Part shown: one piece after another, positions 5,424-8,094 of the stretch | How positions within the stretch are numbered: position 1 is the stretch's first letter | Layout: the number at the start of each line of letters is the position of its first letter | Source: Actinomycetota bacterium | GTDB taxonomy: Bacteria; Actinomycetota; Acidimicrobiia; Acidimicrobiales; RAAP-2 | DNA length: 8,094 bases | Direction: 5' to 3' | Assembly: GCA_009701115.1 (NCBI GenBank) | Contig: WLKR01000042.1 | Location: forward strand, 1-8,094 | The notes under the pieces: generated by a model | Told to the model about the DNA's origin: nothing | What the model saw: only the letters and a program-made list of their open reading frames with translations | The model's database searches: none | Position numbers and translations under genes: made by a program

Positions 5424-6515
5424 GTGGCCTTCGATCTCTTCGATGGGGGCGCACCCTTTGATGAAGAGGAGTTGGCCAATCGATATCGCCACATCTTGTC
5501 GCCCGAAGATCGCGACCGACTCCCCGCCTACGCCGCACTTTGTGACGCCTTGGCCGAGTCCCATACAGCTCTCGCACTGCTCGGGGCGGTCCACGGCCGC
5601 CAGCAGAACCCCACGCTCATCTTGGCGATTCTCCACTACATCGCCCTCACGGGTCACCCCGTTCTGGGTCCGCTCTATGGAGAACTGCACGAGGGTCGTC
5701 CCGTGGCCCCCGAGGCCTTCGCCCGCAGCGTCGTAGAAGTTCTCGAGACCGAACCGGAACTGCTTCGTCGTGAGCTGTGGCGCAGCACCCAGACCAATGA
5801 ACCGAATCGCAGCGCCGTCTTGGCCGCCGCCGTTGGCGACGTGGCTCGGACTTTGGGACACGGTCAAATCACCCTTATCGACGTGGGCACATCGATGGGC
5901 TTCAATCTCTTTCCGGACCTCGTCTCGGTGGTACCCGAGGAGAGTGGCGATGACGCCGCCCTGGTAACGACGTGTCTCACCCCGAGCTTCGTCCGCTCAC
6001 CCGTGCCACTGATTGGACGACGCGTGGGACTCGATCAGAATTTGCTGCTCCCGTCGAAGCCTGATGATGTGGCGTGGCTCACCGCCTGCCTCTGGCCCGA
6101 GGAATCACGACGGCTGCGCCGCTTCACTGCCCTCCTAGAGAAGATGAAGGACTGGCCCGAGCCCGTTCGGGTAGCCGGCAATGCGGTAGACCTCATCGAC
6201 TACGAGGTGACGTTCGACAACACCCCGACGTACGTAATCAACAGTTGGGTCCTGGCCTACTTCTCACTCGAAGAACGAACTCAGTGGCGTGACACCATGG
6301 ACTATCACTTCGCCGAACGAGAAGACCTGGTCTGGATCTCCATGGAGCATCCTTCAATCAACAACTCGCTTGCATTTCCCGAGGCCCCAAAGAATGTGCC
6401 GCGCCAGGGTGCATCGGAGATTGTCGTGACTTCGAGTTTCTACCCCTCGACCCACTGGGGGTGGACCCATCCTCACGGTCACTGGTTCTCAGTCGACTCC
6501 GGTCCAAAGGCGTGA
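5424..6515 (+). CDS. DUF2332 family protein
   Basis: 363 aa, cytoplasmic, no signal peptide or membrane helix. It matches the DUF2332 family, common in actinobacteria and without known function. Visible landmarks: PTLILAILHYIALTGHP (63-79), WRSTQTNEPNRSA (119-131) and LIDVGTSMGFNLFPD (151-165), the last resembling the glycine-rich nucleotide- or S-adenosylmethionine-binding loop of Rossmann-like proteins. A conserved block near the end includes SSFYPSTHWGWTHPHGHW (337-354). The start is GTG at 5424, 2 nt after the sortase stop; the frame is open further upstream to 5247, but that part overlaps the sortase gene and does not look like the family. No ribosome binding site is seen, consistent with coupling to the sortase. 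Its end overlaps convergent dinB by 37 bp. A methyltransferase-like activity is only a guess. Confidence 0.85.
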   Translation: MAFDLFDGGAPFDEEELANRYRHILSPEDRDRLPAYAALCDALAESHTALALLGAVHGRQQNPTLILAILHYIALTGHPVLGPLYGELHEGRPVAPEAFARSVVEVLETEPELLRRELWRSTQTNEPNRSAVLAAAVGDVARTLGHGQITLIDVGTSMGFNLFPDLVSVVPEESGDDAALVTTCLTPSFVRSPVPLIGRRVGLDQNLLLPSKPDDVAWLTACLWPEESRRLRRFTALLEKMKDWPEPVRVAGNAVDLIDYEVTFDNTPTYVINSWVLAYFSLEERTQWRDTMDYHFAEREDLVWISMEHPSINNSLAFPEAPKNVPRQGASEIVVTSSFYPSTHWGWTHPHGHWFSVDSGPKA

Positions 6516-7804
6516 CGCTCACGCTGTCCCGCAACATCGACTTGGCCGCGGTGAAACTCAATCCCGGTGCCCACGGCCGAACGACCGAAACGAGCCCGAA
6601 TGTCATCAAGGGCCTCGCGCAGAGACTCTCGTCGTAGCTGCTGTTCTTCGGGTGTCGACTCCACGGCACCACTGACACCGAAATCAAAGACCATCTGCGT
6701 GCTGGAACTAGCTCGCGGTGCGAACTGCGAAAGGCTCGCTCCCATCAAGCGGACGGCCCCTTGACGGGGAATGGAATCCACGAGCTCAATCGCAATCGAG
6801 GCCCACGCGTCTTCGTCGTCCAACGCTTGGGGCACGGTGTGACTCCGCGACACCGAGGTCAGGTCGTCGAACTTCACGACGATGCCGATGCGTCGCGCCA
6901 CCTGTTCGGACTCTCGCATGGTTCGAGTCACGATGGCCACGTGGCGACGAAGATGGCGATGAATCTCACCTTCGTCACTCACACTCTTGGCGAATGTCTC
7001 TTCGTGGCCGATTGACTTATTGACGCGATCAGCCTCCACCGGACGCTCGTCAATGCCCTCGGCATACTCCACCAGCGTTTTAGCCATTGCCCGACCGACA
7101 TGGCGCGCCAATGTCAACTCCTCTACGGAGCGAAGATCTTTAATCAGGCGAATGCCGAGACGACCGAGCCTCTCGTCCATCGCTGGTCCCACACCCCAGA
7201 GTGAGCGCACCCCGAGAGTGTCGAGCCACTCGCGCTCCACCTCGGGCGTCACGATAAAGACACCGGGGCCCTCATGGATGACCCCATCTTCAAAGGTGGC
7301 CTTAGCCTTCTTGGAGCCCAATTTGGCGAAGAGCTTGTTGCGGCCCAGACCAATGCCGCTCCCGACGCCAATCTCGGTGGCAATACGACGACGTAGTTCG
7401 GTCGCCGCCTCCAGGGCGTCAACCCCGAGTCGTGACAGGCTACTTAAATCACCAAAGGCCTCATCCAGGCTGAGTGGTTCAAAGACCGGTGTGAAGTCCG
7501 AGAGAATCACCAAGAAGTGTGCCGAGACTTCTTCGTATCGAGAGAATCGTCCCGGCAGAATGATGAGATCGGGGCAGTGGCGTAGGGCCACCACGCTCGG
7601 CATGGCTGAGTAAACGCCACGGCATCGAGCTTCGTAGCTGGCCGAAGCCACCACGCCTCGCCCACCGGCTCCGCCCACAGCGACCGGCTTACCGCGCAGT
7701 TCGGGATTATCGAGAACCTCCACCGAGGCAAAGAAGGCGTCAAGATCGACGTGAAGTATCGGAAGCGCCGAAACGCTGGTTTCCTTAGTGGGCGAGTTCG
7801 ACAC
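6479..7804 (-). CDS. dinB: DNA polymerase IV (Y-family translesion polymerase)
   Basis: 441 aa. Y-family polymerase that copies past damaged bases at stalled forks. The N-terminal catalytic motif HVDLDAFFASVE (18-29) supplies D20 and the steric-gate residue F25; SLDEAF (112-117) supplies D114 and E115. A thumb helix-hairpin-helix lies at about 202-218 (LWGVGPAMDERLGRLGI), and the little-finger domain is at about 260-365, beginning near NKSIGHEETF. QMVFDF (370-375) looks like a sliding-clamp binding peptide and is followed by an unusually long tail of about 66 residues. The segment GLGRNKLFAKLGSKKAKA (152-169) diverges from the common form with NK-x-x-AK-x-AS, though the key N and K residues remain. 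The start is GTG at 7804, overlapping the upstream gene by 20 bp; a GGAG at 7820-7817 lies 12 nt away. No SOS box is seen. Confidence 0.93.
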   Translation of the reverse strand: MSNSPTKETSVSALPILHVDLDAFFASVEVLDNPELRGKPVAVGGAGGRGVVASASYEARCRGVYSAMPSVVALRHCPDLIILPGRFSRYEEVSAHFLVILSDFTPVFEPLSLDEAFGDLSSLSRLGVDALEAATELRRRIATEIGVGSGIGLGRNKLFAKLGSKKAKATFEDGVIHEGPGVFIVTPEVEREWLDTLGVRSLWGVGPAMDERLGRLGIRLIKDLRSVEELTLARHVGRAMAKTLVEYAEGIDERPVEADRVNKSIGHEETFAKSVSDEGEIHRHLRRHVAIVTRTMRESEQVARRIGIVVKFDDLTSVSRSHTVPQALDDEDAWASIAIELVDSIPRQGAVRLMGASLSQFAPRASSSTQMVFDFGVSGAVESTPEEQQLRRESLREALDDIRARFGRSAVGTGIEFHRGQVDVAGQRERHAFGPESTENQ

Positions 7805-8094
7805 AGCGGAACGCTTCTCCGAAGCGAATGCCCACTTCTCGCCCAGCAGCCTCAGCGCGGCCCATCACGGCCGAGCGAACCCACTGGGGATCATCGGTCA
7901 CTTGCGAACCGTGAGCCAGTACGGCGGCCACCTTGGCGTCGATAGACGCGGTGATGTCGATAACGACATCTGGTTCGTGGGTGCCGGAGAGCAGCATGGT
8001 GTTTACCTGATGAGGTGGTCCGGTGTTGGGGTAATAAAGGGGCATCGCCGCTGCAGGAGCGGCGGCATCGAGAAGCGCCCAACCCAATTCACGA
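7785..8094 (-). CDS. PIG-L/LmbE-family deacetylase, C-terminal fragment
   Basis: The last 102 residues of a gene that enters from the right edge. Motifs PDVVIDITASIDAKVAAVLAH followed by HGSQ (histidine codon at 7911-7913) and the ending IRFGEAFRCVEL match the C-terminal part of zinc-dependent N-acetyl-sugar deacetylases of the GlcNAc-PI/LmbE family. Relatives include MshB and Mca of mycothiol metabolism. The metal-binding N-terminal AHPDDE motif lies outside the window, so activity and substrate cannot be judged. A TTG at 8087 is in frame but is not taken as a start, because the frame is open to the edge and the family is much longer. The stop TAA lies within the start region of dinB (20-bp overlap), so the two genes are probably co-transcribed. 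Confidence 0.8.
   Translation of the reverse strand, partial: RELGWALLDAAAPAAAMPLYYPNTGPPHQVNTMLLSGTHEPDVVIDITASIDAKVAAVLAHGSQVTDDPQWVRSAVMGRAEAAGREVGIRFGEAFRCVELAH

Noticed and set aside
6987..7613. 208-codon plus-strand open frame opposite dinB
   Set aside because: Composition is Ser/Arg/Pro-rich with no domain, and the opposite strand encodes a polymerase with intact motifs.
1..8094. CRISPR arrays, insertion sequences, integrase or toxin-antitoxin genes
   Set aside because: No direct repeat arrays, terminal inverted repeats, transposase or integrase motifs were seen; gene content and composition look like stable chromosome.

Overview
The window looks like a chromosomal segment of an actinobacterium, probably an aquatic lineage such as Acidimicrobiia or a freshwater actinobacterium. 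Reasons: fairly high GC, frequent GTG/TTG starts, an actinobacterial-type class E sortase, a DUF2332 protein, a PIG-L/LmbE deacetylase end, a two-domain L,D-transpeptidase and a heliorhodopsin (a family found in cells without a canonical outer membrane). Genus-level assignment is not possible by eye. No mobile element, CRISPR array or prophage signal was seen, and no stretch longer than 300 bases lacks a gene.

Left part (1-1390): the N-terminus of a DnaQ-like exonuclease runs leftward off the window. Divergent from it is a secreted L,D-transpeptidase. A bidirectional hairpin separates that gene from a leftward tRNA-Cys(GCA). A tiny leftward membrane protein follows, divergent from glnD. Four starts here (exonuclease, transpeptidase, tiny membrane protein, glnD) have a -10-like hexamer 6-7 nt before the start codon and no convincing Shine-Dalgarno sequence, which suggests leaderless mRNAs.

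Centre (1388-6515, all +): glnD, the PII uridylyl/adenylyltransferase that controls nitrogen assimilation, is followed after 86 nt by a heliorhodopsin with an intact retinal lysine and counterion glutamate. Then come a class E sortase (9-nt gap) and a DUF2332 protein (2-nt gap). The last three are packed like one operon, so the light-sensor-like protein is tied to a cell-surface enzyme and a protein of unknown function, and sits next to the master nitrogen sensor. This is the most interesting part of the window.

Right part (6479-8094, all -): dinB (DNA polymerase IV) converges on and overlaps the DUF2332 gene by 37 bp, and its start overlaps the end of a PIG-L/LmbE-type deacetylase gene that continues beyond the window.
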